64,000 nucleotides of DNA from Eumeta japonica (Eukaryota; Arthropoda; Insecta; Lepidoptera; Psychidae). The stretch spans positions 186,001 to 250,000 of the forward strand of contig BGZK01000103.1 of assembly GCA_005406025.1 (NCBI GenBank), read 5' to 3'. Position numbers and translations under genes: made by a program. This document shows positions 23,901 through 36,095 of this stretch, piece by piece; position 1 is the stretch's first letter; each line of letters starts with the position of its first letter. The notes under the pieces were generated by a model, which was given only the letters and a program-made list of their open reading frames with translations, was not told the origin of the DNA and ran no database searches.

Positions 23901-24967
23901 CGCGCGCCTTCGCTGACGCGCACCACCGCCACCGGCGCCCGCGGCACGTCATAATGCGCACATTCTTCTATCTATTAAAATGCAGAAATTTAAATATGAA
24001 GATTTTTCTTTGTAGCTACCATTTCTCACAAAACTAAATGTTTTGAATTTTCACGTTTTTATACTAATTCTACTCTCGAAACTCATAAGTTGACTTAATA
24101 TTAAGAGAAGTTTGTTATCACAAATGCCCCTGTTTGGCTTCACAAATTTACATATACATGAACTACTAAATATAAGTTTAGTATTAACTTCTAATGTACA
24201 ATATAAAACTTTATGAATTATAAAGAGATGAAAAATAAAGAAATCTATGTTTATGTTTAAGTTAATCTTCAATAAATCTTTTCTGAAGCAATCATTTCAT
24301 AAGACAAATCCAACAAACTGTTACTCTATTTAGTTAGAAAAATAAATTTAACCTCAATTATTTTCGTTTAAAATATACATAATACACGTAGTGCTTTATA
24401 ACTGCGAATTTTTCGATTTAGTTGATTCACTTGTTTAGGTTCTAAAAAGTTTAAAAAAAATCGTGCCTAGTTTGTGCTAATAAGAAAAAGCAAAAGTATT
24501 AATAATTTATCCATCACAACACAAACGCGTGTTCCCTTGAAGAATTTATAACGTTAAAGGTTATACTATAAAACACCTTGGTGATAGCCGGAGAGTGGTG
24601 CTGAGGGAGAGGCTGGTGCGCCACGGGCGCGGGTCGCCTGCGCCGCTGAAGCGCCGCGCTCGCTTCGTACACACCGGCAACGATTCTTAGACGGTTGCCC
24701 GGGCAGATGCCCTAGAAATGGAGTTGTTATATAGGCTAGAATACAGTGATCGGTGTGTGTGCAGCTACTTTATAAAACTGCAGAAAATGCAGTGCCAGTT
24801 GGAAATGATATAAAGCGGATGCATACCTGTCTGCCGCGGAGGCTGCACAGCCACCAGCCCTCGTTGCCGCCGGTGTTCTGCTCCAGCACGGTGAGCAGGT
24901 CGCCGCGCCGGAACGCCAGCTCGTCCGGCGACTCCGCGATGTTGTCGTACAGAGCGCGCGCCATGCA
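17989..24967 (-). CDS. p130CAS: p130Cas/BCAR1-family adaptor protein (7 coding exons seen, about 565 aa)
   Basis: Scaffold protein that links integrin/FAK/Src signalling to the cytoskeleton at adhesion sites. Exons on the minus strand: 24827-24967, 24577-24711, 23684-23971, 21403-21589, 19731-19971, 18875-19043 and 17989-18528 (stop 17989-17991). Phases agree at every junction. Exons 1-2 encode the SH3 domain (ALYDNIAESPDELAFRRGD, GGNEGWWLCSLRGRQ, GICPGNRLRIV) and a proline-rich stretch. Exon 3 is a short substrate region with three YxxP sites (two YDVP, one YDAP). Exons 4-5 encode the helical serine-rich region. Exon 6 has EEYDYV (near residue 344), the known Src SH2-binding site. Exon 7 is the C-terminal Cas domain (FYAAQTATYSAHLATAIEAF, QPPDVFLAHGKFVVLSAHRI). 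The ATG at 24962-24964 opens MARALYDN, but an in-phase acceptor precedes it, so an upstream first coding exon like that of NEDD9 is possible. Exons are GC-rich; introns are AT-rich. Confidence 0.95.
18571..18807. mobile_element. MITE-like element with terminal inverted repeats, in Cas gene intron 6
   Basis: A 237-bp element bounded by ACACTGAAAAAAA and its reverse complement TTTTTTTCAGTGT (last T at 18807). The inside shares many words with 43734-43967, for example CCAAAAGTTTGAA and AAATTCGAACTCGGT. It encodes no protein, so it is non-autonomous. It sits between exons 6 and 7 of the Cas gene. Confidence 0.75.
20308..20345. repeat. Short perfect hairpin in Cas gene intron 4
   Basis: Perfect 16-base arms (AAATGACGATTAGGTC and its complement) with a 6-base A/T loop. 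It is preceded by TTCAGGGTTCCGTACC, a word typical of dispersed lepidopteran elements, so it is probably a repeat relic. Confidence 0.6.
20512..20670. repeat. Dispersed repeat copy B in Cas gene intron 4
   Basis: It starts GGCACTTGACTTGTGAACGC and ends AAATAAACAAGATTTA, matching copy A at 14632-14812 at both ends. The 66-codon open frame here is not conserved between the copies and is not called. Confidence 0.6.
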
Positions 24968-27900
24968 CTGAATAACACGATACGCGAATAGTTAAATAAA
25001 GATAATAATTAGTTTGTTTTTTATTCTATTAATGATTATAACTAGATATTACACAGATTTGGAGACAACAATAAACATACTTTGAATCGATAAACGTAAA
25101 TGGGATCGCATACCTTAATAATATATGTTTAACAAATCGGCAATGTAGGCTCGTAATTGACAATGGCTATAACTAATTGTTCCGTAGTTCATTGCGTTCA
25201 ATCATCGATATAATAGTTTTAATTTTTAAGGTTAGTTTATTCGTTAAGTCGTGTTACCAAGCGATTAAAATTCGATTAGTGCAGTGAATAAATTGCGTCA
25301 AGTGATAAATTTGAAAACTTTATTAGAATTTTTAATTGGATATGAGAATGCGAGGTAGATGATAATGAATGCTGAAAGAGCGACAAGTTTCGAAAATGGT
25401 TTTCTGTCCGAAGAAAAGTTTTGATTAAAATCTAACACTAATTTAAAATAAGAGCCAGACTTACCTTAAATATTTATATATAGAGTTAAATTGGTTCAGA
25501 ATTATTGAAATAAGGCTCGGCACGCAAAATGTCTAATTAAACAGTAATAACATATTAATGTTCGATAAAAATCAGACTTATTTCAGAAATTAAAACGCGT
25601 TTTAAATATATGAAAGATATTAAACAATTTCATAAATAAGAAGTTTAATAAAAAAAATGGTCGAATATGGATATGCACGTTTATGTTGTCAACAGTTTAC
25701 AAATTTATTTCATAGGCAGTGTAAAAATGTGGATAACCCACTTATAATATTAAATCATATTACCTTGCCATGTCTACTGATAAAATAAACTTGCCAATTC
25801 ATTATATTTCTTTAATACGAAGTTTACGCTTTAATAACACGTTATACGCGCGAGCAGATTTGTTTATGCCGTGCCCCGGCTTTTTATGTGACTTTGTTTA
25901 TCTTGAAATCAACCGTAGGTGATTATTACGAAGAACATTTCGCCATGAAAGCTGATTTCGTGTTGAGATATGCGAGTTATGAATTCGCACCTCGGTACAT
26001 AACTACCGAGGTATTGAGCGCTTTGCTCGTGGTACGGCTTGTAACATCTATAATTATCATCTTATTTAACGGGAAAGAGAAATATCATGAGCAAACTTGC
26101 AAGTTGGAGAATGTTCCGGTAACGGAAACCATATACGGCCCAACCATTGATCTACAAAGAAAAGATCTATAAATCTCTTTTATACATCTATGGGCCTAAC
26201 ACGCTATTCTACTAGAGCTGTCCCTCCGTAGGAGATTTTATGATTTCGATAAGTATACAATTGGCTGTTAAAAAAAAATCTCATACAATACATATATACA
26301 CCATGTTATAGTTTTTCAATTACCTACCTAAAAATTATATTCTTGAGTATATAAAATTGTATATTTATTATTCTACTCAATAGTAGAATTACTGAATCGA
26401 ATCAAGAAACTTCTAAAAAAATCAGACGCTTACCTATCATTAAAATCGACTTACACCTAATTCACTATTTCCAAACGAATAGGATTCCAAAGGATAGATG
26501 CAACTCTATTGTACTAACTTTAAGCGACGCAATCCTCGTAAAATAACTAAGGCACCTATTCTGGACTACTTCGTTTCATCGCTCCCGTGTATAATTAAAT
26601 TAAAACGTCATCCGAATTTGACCTTTACTCGAATTCATCTCATGCAACCGAAATCTGCGGCAGCTGCGCGAGCGCATACCGGAAAGGCGGGTACTAAAGT
26701 ATACGGTATTCAGGGATTGGATATTATGCAACGAGTGCAACTCGAGCGCGGGCGGCTGTTGCGGCAGGCCATGTCCGCTCGCGCATGCGCTCTGATATGA
26801 TAAGCTATTGTCATAAAAACATTATACAACTATATAATAAAAATTACGTAGTCTGTACACTCGATTGTAATTTCAGTATTGTGTTGTTACGATCATGTAT
26901 GTTCTCCAAGTTATATATACATATTAAAAATTTAATTGTTTTTAAAAACCCATAATTATAATATTTAAATTTTCAACTATAAATAAGTCTATCTGAGTTT
27001 CTAAAACGATAAATTTAAAATAACATGTTCATATTAAGTTATATCTTGTTATCCTTAACTGAGCGTTTATATTATATTACTTGTTCCCTCGGAAGTAGTT
27101 ACTTTCGAACATACGTATATAATCATACCTTATACTGTTTAAACGTCTAACTTTTTTAAGCAACAGTAAATTGTCTATATCTTGTAGCTTGAATATTTAA
27201 AACTTAAAGAAAAAGAAAATTAATTTACAACGAAAAGTTATTATTATAACAATAAATATTATGCAAGTTAACATTCTAATCCAGTTACAGGCATATCAAA
27301 GATTGTTGTATTTCATTTTAGATATACTAGGACAATTAAAAAAAAATGAATTAATATCCACGTAAGTGCTAAGCCAATTTAAAGATCCTTAATTAAATAT
27401 GTTTCGAAATAAAAAAAGCAATAGGATATTCATAGAAATAAATTATATACATTTCATAACACTAAGAGTACTAAAACGTTAGGAATCAGTTACTAACTCG
27501 TTTCGCTGAGTTGGCAAGCGCATGTTTGGCAGGATTAGAGCACTTACATTTGCACATCACTTCACAAATATAACCAACGTTTAATATACTATAACGAAAT
27601 CAGCCACCCCAACTCTTTAGCTTGTCTACGCGAGATGCTGTTACTTCATCGAAGTGTAGCGTATTAATGAGCGTGCGCAATACATTGAGACCGATCTCGA
27701 CGAACGTGAGTCACAGTCTACCGACGTCATCTCCGATTAAACAACAAAGCTTATTTACGTCGTTTCAGGATAAATTATGAATTACGAGATAACTTAAAAT
27801 ACAACAGAGCGGCATGTTGACGACCTTTATATTGCATCTGACGCTAAATGTGTGATTCACATTATCGCATAGCACTTCAAGAGAAGTGTTTCCCGAATAG

Positions 27901-30860
27901 CTGAAGGGAGCACTTCTTCCCTTCAAGTATTTAGGAAAACATCCAACCTTTATTTACTAAAATACATTTGATAAAGGTGTTATTATTTTAGACTTGAACT
28001 GTGTGAGATTTAATTCATTTTATCCATAGGTATTATACTGTATATAGATTTCGCTAGCCTTTGCCCAAATCTCTAAAATATTTGAATAATTGTAAAAAAT
28101 GATAATTGTTCATTATTTTTTTTGTTTCTCGTGCTTTAATTTCATTCTTTAGCATGTCAAATTAAAGGAAAAAAATATTAAGTTCGTTAATATTCATGTT
28201 TAGAAGTTGCTCAAATAGATATAAAGTACTCGATTTGAAAACTTAAAAAAATTGGAGCGACCTCTAAATATTAAAATTTTGACTTGAAATTTTCAGGATC
28301 TTCATGATTTTACATGTAAAAAGAAATGAAATCACGAGAAAAAAGCATTTGAAATAAAAAAAAAATCGATTTTTGAGGATTTTGGAAATTTAAAAAAATT
28401 GTGAGCGACCTTTAAAAAATTTTTTTTAGAGCTGTCCTTTGGAGGGGGCTCTTAAAACATAGTAAACTAACATATTTTCACACGAGACTTGAAAAAAAAA
28501 TAATCTTTTTTTTTGGGTCGCCCTAATATATATATAACATTTTCATTATTAATATATCGTCAGTATTTGATAGTTTGTCAAAGATTACATTTATATAATG
28601 GTTATATCATTTAATAAATCGAACTGGAGCAAGGTGACTTTTATTATATTACTTTGTAATAAAATAAAACCTCGACGGCACCGCCGAAGGGTAGGTTTCG
28701 GAAAGGCTTGCCATAATTTACAGCATACATTGGAGGATTCGTTCTTACTTGATATCTACAGGTTATGATTTCTTTTTTTCATAGGTTGATTAATCTACAC
28801 CTAAGTCAATTTGACATATGATCCAAATTATTATAATATCATTTATTTTGATTATTTCAATGCTCGGACTCTTTACAATAATCAAATTTAAATATAACTA
28901 ATAATTGTTAGACAGTCACGTGTATTGCAGATCTTATAACATGCAACGCATTAATAATTGTGTTCATTGCTTTCGGAGATGGTTCGGGCATATTCGTTGG
29001 ACGGGGGGTTTCGATGGTTTTACTGATTGAAAATTTAGCACTTGGAACAAAAAAAAACTACAACCGCTTTTCCCTCTCATCGAGTTATCGTTCGAATAAT
29101 TTACATTTTCATATTTTTTTACAATAATTGGAATTCTTTACCTAAAATAGAGTCTATCAGTAAATATCTCGTGACAGACAAGACATCGGACTAATCTCGC
29201 AGTCTCATGCGTGTTGGTACGGGTCATAAAAATTAATAGGACAATGATATTACGGAACTTCGAATACACACTCTTACTTTTACATTCATAAACGGATATT
29301 CTTTGACATTTGTAAGGTCGTGTCCCGCGAATATGACGTCGCCGCTGCGTCTTTATTACACTTTGATGACGCCATAAAAGTAGATGATGCCTTCTTCGCG
29401 CGACTGCAGGGACTGTGGTATAAAATAAAAGCATGGAAATATTTTAATGATTTTCACACAAAGAGAGAATATTGTCTTAACAGATTTAAACGTTTTAACT
29501 TTAGACAGAGACTTGAATATATATCGATCTTTATATCTAAAAAGGAAAAGAGAATTGTCTTCAGATTGTGATATTTTTTCCTGACTTTGGTGATGTTTTT
29601 TTAACCAGGTTTCAATCACCACACTGCCGAGCCATACCCTTCCAAAATCTTTATTTGTAATTTTTATTTCGGATTAAATACGGGGATTAGACTTTAAATC
29701 CTACATGCTGGCCTAGTAAGGATTTGGGCTGCGGACGATCGTCGTCATCAATTCTATTACAACATCCGGGACCGACTGCTTAACATGCTCTTTAAGGCTA
29801 GAAACTCATTAGTCGATTCGCTCGTTGTGAGGATCGAACCTAATGCCTTTAGGTTGGAAGGCAACGCATTCGACCATTTAGCCACCGCCTCTGCTCGGCG
29901 ATGTAATCGGTGTTTATTGATAGAATTGGCGTTTATTCTTGGCGATAACCGCGCAAGGATCCTACAGACCGGATATGAGTCACGTGAGCTTTCGCGGAAC
30001 TCGCCGTTGCGGGTGCGCGGGCGCCGCGCGCCGGCGGCCATGGCGCGAGCTTTTAGCGAGGCCAGAGCTATTGACCTTTATGAGTTATGACCATATTCAT
30101 AACGGGATAATGGAATATTTTACCCTATTACTATTTGTTTTAATAAATCATTATCACATGAATCGGTCTCGTATATTTTATTTGCATTTCTAAGCGGTTA
30201 ATTACTAGATAACGTATATAAATTTTAATTAAACGATGTAGTAAAAGAGTAAATAAAATTATTTATTTCACTTTAGACAATATTAAATGCATTTGACAGT
30301 TGCTGAACACTTATACATATATAAAATATTTAACTCAGCTTCCATATCATGTTAGGGCCAATTTCATTACGCATCGTTATTCTGTCAATCGCATCAATCG
30401 GCCGTCAGCTCACATTTTTGCTAAGTGACATGGCGGCCGGTTAACACTTGACGGGCTATTAACACTGCATGGTGAAATCGGCGCTTTACCAAATAAAATT
30501 TGAATCATTCAAAAGTGATATCATGAAAGTTTTGTTAATGGTCGTATATAAATTACTTAGTGATGAAATAACGTTTTGACTAAACCTAATCTTTCTGTAA
30601 CTACCTTCTAACAAATGGGCACTTTTAACATTAAATTTACATTTTAATTTAAAAACGAAAACAGAGTACGACTGTCTTGTTAAGCGACTATCTCTATTTC
30701 ACCATTGAGAATAGATATTCTGCTGTATTTAGAGATGACAACTGAGTTTTAGTTTACAACGCCACCGCAAAGACGACCGCTAGAAAACAGGAAAACCTCG
30801 AATGGAGACGAAACAATGATCAGAAAAAACAAGGAATACAAGAAAACGATGCGCATAAAT
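24968..30860. other. Gene-poor AT-rich sequence upstream of Cas exon 1
   Basis: No exon was recognised. Open frames at 25888-26172 and 26498-26800 are the longest on the plus strand and match no family; the second ends in a GC-richer patch (26640-26800). The stretch at 28250-28530 contains two similar words, GAGCGACCTCTAAA and GAGCGACCTTTAAA, about 160 bases apart, and closes with GGGTCGCCC. This suggests a MITE. The region is most simply the 5' intron or promoter side of the Cas gene. Confidence 0.4.
29810..29905 (-). mobile_element. tRNA-derived SINE fragment
   Basis: On the minus strand GGCGGTGGCTAAATGG (box A-like, about 29871-29888) is followed about 40 bases later by GGTTCGATCC (box B, 29831-29840). 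The spacing fits a tRNA-type RNA polymerase III promoter. The acceptor stem does not pair and the sequence runs on, so it is a SINE head rather than a tRNA gene. Confidence 0.55.
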
Positions 30861-31338
30861 AAAAAATTTGGTTGCCTGTAAAGTCGGTATACGGGCGAAA
30901 GTTTTACGTGACAACGACTTTGAATGGTAAAATCATTTTAATGTGAATATTCATTCGTATAGTAGGAAGAAGGATGAAATAATAGTAACAATTTAAAACA
31001 TTTATTTATACAAAGAATTATATTTAAAACATTAATTTATACAAAGAATCTCGCACTGAATTTCATATTAACAAAATTTTATTTTTACCTTTACACATAC
31101 ATACGTATTTATATACAAATATACATACAATAACTTGCAATACATTTGCAAGCTATGCACTAATTCTCTAGTGCTGCGCGCGCGGCAGACCGATCATAGT
31201 TGAGTGGGAGAGAGACGCAAGGCATTCGGCGGGCCTCCTCTCTCTCGTTCGGTGACTCATCGTTACGTTACCGAGCGTTACACTTTTTCAAAGTGACTCC
31301 CAGCCGCAACCTAATTTAAGACGTTGTCACGTCAAAAA
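30861..31338. repeat. 475-bp element, copy 1 of a near-identical direct pair
   Basis: Begins AAAAAATTTGGTTGCCTGTA and ends GTTGTCACGTCAAAAA. It matches 32323-32797 base for base except for one 3-bp indel in a CT-rich tract (near 31236). Near its ends it holds an inverted word pair: ACGTGACAACGACTT inside the left part and its near complement AAGACGTTGTCACGT at the right end. No coding capacity. Confidence 0.85.
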
Positions 31339-32322
31339 TTCTAATAATATTATAGAATAACATAAAAACATAATGACACACGGATAATTAATTGAAATGG
31401 GACGGCGTAACAAAATTATATTCAGAAACCGGAAAAGCTTTGGGGAAAGAAGGAGATTGCAAAACAAAGAAGTGGTGACAGACCGCATTATTCCCAGAAA
31501 TTTAAATCTCAAAAAATATATTGAAAAATACATATCAAAAATATATATTGTGGTATTTTTGATTGAATGAATTCATTCGTGTGAAAGTAAAAAAAAATAT
31601 TATGACTAAAGACGCATTGTAGTTTACCAGAACAAGAGAAAGAAACATGAAGAAATTCAAGTGGTAGTTTTTTTTAAACAAGACAAACACGAGTAGGGCA
31701 CACTTCTTTTTATTTTCCATAATACAATATTTATGCTAAAATAAAACATGAGGCGGAATAAAATGTAGCGACATTGACTATCTTAATGTTGTTATTATTT
31801 TGTTTTATTGATTACTTCTGTCAATTTTTTTTACCACTGCTTCGCATACACAGTCTTTATTTGAGATTGATAACCTTGAATTCTAAGCCGAAAGCCCTAT
31901 ATTTTAATTTCATTTAAATAGAAAAACTGATCAATTTAAATACAAAGTCATTTATTAATATTGCACAGTAAGTATTCCCTCGAATCCGGCTTCTTCTAGT
32001 TTGAAAAATACGCTTGATAACTACGTCACAACCACTAAAAACAATTTTATAACATTATATAGGGCCAAATGAGCATGCGAGTCACCAGAGTATAGGTGGT
32101 CACCGCTGTCCATGGACACTCGCGATCCCGGAGGAGTAACCAGTGCATTGCCGGCCTCTTTTGTAGGAATAAGTGGGCTAATAGAGAGAAGTTGTGGGTC
32201 GATGGAGAAGGAGACGATCACCGGTAGTACCTTAAAATGTTCGTTAATATAGGAACAAAACAAAATAAATAGTATTTTACAGCAGTTGGTGGATGAAAGT
32301 CGGGCAATGAAAATCGCTATAC
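31339..32322. other. Sequence between the two near-identical repeats
   Basis: A 984-base spacer, AT-rich, without a primer-binding site after copy 1, a polypurine tract before copy 2, or protein motifs. It contains a separate LINE/SINE relic at 32042-32230. Confidence 0.5.
32042..32230. mobile_element. Lepidopteran LINE/SINE 3'-end relic
   Basis: Contains CACCGCTGTCCATGGACACT and CATTGCCGGCCTCTTTTGTA. These phrases are recurrent in lepidopteran retroelement tails: a gene-free block around a gtcaccgc-ccatggacactc core followed by gtgcattgccggcc. Diverged relatives occur at 38345-38450 and 50880-51320. Confidence 0.55.
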
Positions 32323-32797
32323 AAAAAATTTGGTTGCCTGTAAAGTCGGTATACGGGCGAAAGTTTTACGTGACAACGACTTTGAATGGTAAAATCATTT
32401 TAATGTGAATATTCATTCGTATAGTAGGAAGAAGGATGAAATAATAGTAACAATTTAAAACATTTATTTATACAAAGAATTATATTTAAAACATTAATTT
32501 ATACAAAGAATCTCGCACTGAATTTCATATTAACAAAATTTTATTTTTACCTTTACACATACATACGTATTTATATACAAATATACATACAATAACTTGC
32601 AATACATTTGCAAGCTATGCACTAATTCTCTAGTGCTGCGCGCGCGGCAGACCGATCATAGTTGAGTGGGAGAGAGACGCAAGGCATTCGGCGGGCCTCT
32701 CTCTCGTTCGGTGACTCATCGTTACGTTACCGAGCGTTACACTTTTTCAAAGTGACTCCCAGCCGCAACCTAATTTAAGACGTTGTCACGTCAAAAA
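32323..32797. repeat. 475-bp element, copy 2 of a near-identical direct pair
   Basis: Same orientation as copy 1 and 1.46 kb downstream. By eye the two differ only by a 3-base deletion in the CCTCTCTCTCG tract of this copy. Such identity means either very recent insertion of two copies of an active family or a recent local duplication. Confidence 0.85.
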
Positions 32798-34199
32798 AAG
32801 ACAAAGAACCTACGTCAGCCTATAAACAGCTAAAACGATAAAGTGAATACGGCAGCGATATGCACTTTCATTATTTTAGCGCTGATTGCACTCTAAACGG
32901 ATTGTTTGGCCGTCGTGACCCGAACGAAGGTAATTTACGAGAACCGCAATGAAGTCAGACGAAAATGACGTCAACTTCTGACTTCATCGTGTTGCGTCTG
33001 TGGAATAATACTTCGGAGAACAGACCTGAAATATGATCTACGTGTGTCGTTGCATGTTATACATTATTTAGATCAATGACAGTTAGGTAGATGAGTACAA
33101 CTTTAGGTATTGTTTTTTATCACCTGCTCGTTAACTTCATGTTTATAGTATGAAGCTACGTTCAAAATTTTATGTAATGAAACGTCAAACTTGCATACAC
33201 GATTTTGCTATTTACAAAAAGATAAAAATGCAATGCACAGTAGGTATCACTCGTTTATTTATTTCCGAGCTGTCATTTAACTTATCGTAAATTATTAAAT
33301 AAAAATATGCGTATAAAAGTTTACATGGGAGATCTATGGTATAAACTATTTAAAACTTGTCAAATAATTACATTTTTTATTTTACACATTTTTGCATTTT
33401 ATTTTATAGAAAACAACTAGGTATAAATAAAGATTAAAATATAATAAAAATTGCGACAGAATTATTCAAAAATCTTAGTTAGGCGTAAGGCATGGATTAA
33501 ACTAAATTTAATTTAGAAAACAGACGATCGTGTTTTGAATTGAAAATCAACCCCAATGTTTGATTTGGTTGGGGTGCAATGTCAACAGTCGCGAACGCGC
33601 AGCGTTAGTACCGTTTTGCAGTTAGTCGAATGAAAGTCCTTTTACACGTACCGACAAGACATCATTATTCCGGTATTTTTACATCCACGTGATAACGATT
33701 TGTGATTGGCCAGGAAAGGCATGAAAAGAAATACTCTATTAAGTAAAATTGAAGTGTTGTCATTTCCATTATACATATAAAATTGACAAATAAAATAAAA
33801 TTTGTTCCATTACATTATAGTCCGATTTATTTTGAAACTCCCTATGGCTTTCATTATTGTGCAATCAACATCTGAATATTTGTATTCCAAATCATCTTGA
33901 AATTTCACTTGGTAAGAACTGTATGATCTATTTAAAAAAGAGACGGCAATATCCTCAATTTTAAAAGTTCACCACGTACAATAAGTAATGAAACAGCATG
34001 AATTTTTTTCATTGCCAATTTTATAAGGTTATATACAACAGAAATGATAAGTTTCAGTTTTCCTTGAATGTCCTTGACGGTGCATTCACACTGACAAAAT
34101 ACGTTGTAATTTCATTTGATAATAAGTAAATTATTTGATGTTAAATCAAATTTAAAAATTATATTATTATCTCAAGCATCGTCACTGAAATCACAGACG

Positions 34200-34420
34200 A
34201 GTGAAGTGTTGTCGATATCGCGCCATAAGATGTAAACAAACCTCTAGAGCCCCATATGACGCGTTACCGGGAAGTAAAATCAATGAGGGTGCGCCCGGTG
34301 CGGGGGGTGAATGGCGGGGGCGGCGACCTCGGAAGGTCGCGGTTTGGGGATGTAGTACGAGAGCTTCGAAGGCGCATGCGCGAGCGTACGTTAACGTACG
34401 CCCGGCACGAGCTCTATACA
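34200..34420. promoter_or_regulatory. CpG-rich patch, possible regulatory element
   Basis: An isolated GC-rich block in AT-rich DNA, with many CpG dinucleotides and the palindromic core ACGTTAACGT. Overlapping open frames on both strands are not protein-like. It may be a promoter or enhancer of the Cas gene or an unknown transcript. Confidence 0.25.
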
Positions 34421-35984
34421 CTTACGGTACGATAACCTTGCGAAATACCCATTTATTTAATGACTGAATACAATGTCTACTTATTGCAGCCATTAAAAAA
34501 AAATATACTAGATTACATTAGATTACACCAGAAAGTCTGTGCTCGTATTTACTATAAATAAACAAAGGGTTGCTTGAATATACGTTCAATTTTAATACTC
34601 TGGTATTCCACATACAAAATTTCTTAAATTTAAATTATTATGTCTTCACTAAAGTAAGCGCCTTCTTATTAATAGTTATGATGAATACAATATTTCAATT
34701 CAAACATTTCAACCATATTTAAAAACCACGAACCTGGACTTTAAGTAGGTGCAATTTATAGCTTTATCATATTTTATGATAAATTATTGACGCTATATCG
34801 AGAAAAAAATCCATAGAACGTCAATATAAGTGTATAGCAGAAATGATAACGATTTCGTCATAGACTTTTCCGGCTATTTCTTGCAATGAAAGACATTTAA
34901 ATACCATATTTATAGAGCGAACAATGACAATATTTCTATACAAAAAACTTTGTATAGATTGTGTTATCCCTTGATTAATTGTTACATATTACAGTAAGCC
35001 ACAAGTTTTATATTACGATTTTGTTCGAATTGTTGGCCTTAGTACTATACTAAAGTTTTAATGTCTTAGTTTGTGATACAACACATTCCCATATTGCATA
35101 AAACACTCTCCCAAATTGCATAAAAAACACTCACCGATGCATAAAAACACCGGTAAGCAACTTTTTTTTCACTTTCATTAACATGCTGCCTTTGATTTCT
35201 TTTTGGGTAATATTCGTATTACAAAGATAATTCTGATTCGAAACCAATAACATAGGAAATAATATGTTAGTAAATCATTATTAATATTTTTACACCATGA
35301 GGAGTTTGCTTGTGCGATGATAATCGTATATATATTTTTAAATGTGACAGATGAATTTCGAGATTGAATTGACTTATTTTCATGCAATTCTCGTAGTTAC
35401 TATGTCGAGTATGAAATGTCACAGACAATGCACCTATATAAGTATGTGTCAATCATTGATACGAAAAACCAAAAAGTTTATTTCACGCACCTGAACTTGG
35501 TTGAGTAGGAATGTCAATTCATAATTTAGCGTCGATGTACAAACGAGATATAAGAATATACACTCGATTCTGTTTAACCTTTCCGATTTGTGTCGTTATT
35601 GAATTTTGTTGTATGCTTTAATTTTTTAAAGATTCCATAAGAATACTTTAACGCATTTTGTATCAAAAACACACACAATTTCTTTTAGATAATTTTAAAA
35701 TCGTAATAAATAATGTTATTATAAAGACCGTAGTAATTAGTAATTTTTAAGTATCTCCCTATTACAATTCAAAAGATACAGTCCTATGACAGACGGACGA
35801 ATAGTAATAGAGAACAGTAATAGAATCCCGTTGGGAACGGAACCCGAAAAATTGCAAAGATATACAGGTTTCTTTCGCTTTTCATTGGAATTTTTATATA
35901 CCTGCCACGGCATTATAAAGTAGAATATTAATTGCCAGTACACGCAAAACGAAGAAATCGTAACGATGTCGCAATTAAAAATTT

Positions 35985-36095
35985 TGAATAACTACGGCGC
36001 TCAGCCGCGCCCGCCGCGCCGCGCCGGCCCGCAGCGGAACTCGCCTTTGACCAATTAAAATAAGTTCCAAATCGATTTACCGGCGCCCGGAAAAT
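35985..36095. promoter_or_regulatory. CpG-rich patch, possible regulatory element
   Basis: Dense CpG run (CCGCGCCCGCCGCGCCGCGC near 36006), followed by AT-rich sequence with AAATCGATTTACCGGCGCCC. There is no coding signal. Confidence 0.25.

Noticed and set aside
26498..26800. Upstream first exon of Cas or a separate gene
   Set aside because: The open frame is on the opposite strand from Cas and shows no family motif or donor in a useful position.
29831..29888. A minus-strand tRNA gene
   Set aside because: Only the promoter boxes resemble tRNA; there is no acceptor-stem pairing. Called a SINE fragment.
30861..32797. Reading the two 475-bp repeats as LTRs of one retrotransposon
   Set aside because: No primer-binding site or polypurine tract at the inner borders, no gag/pol trace in the 984-base interior, and no target duplication at the outer borders.
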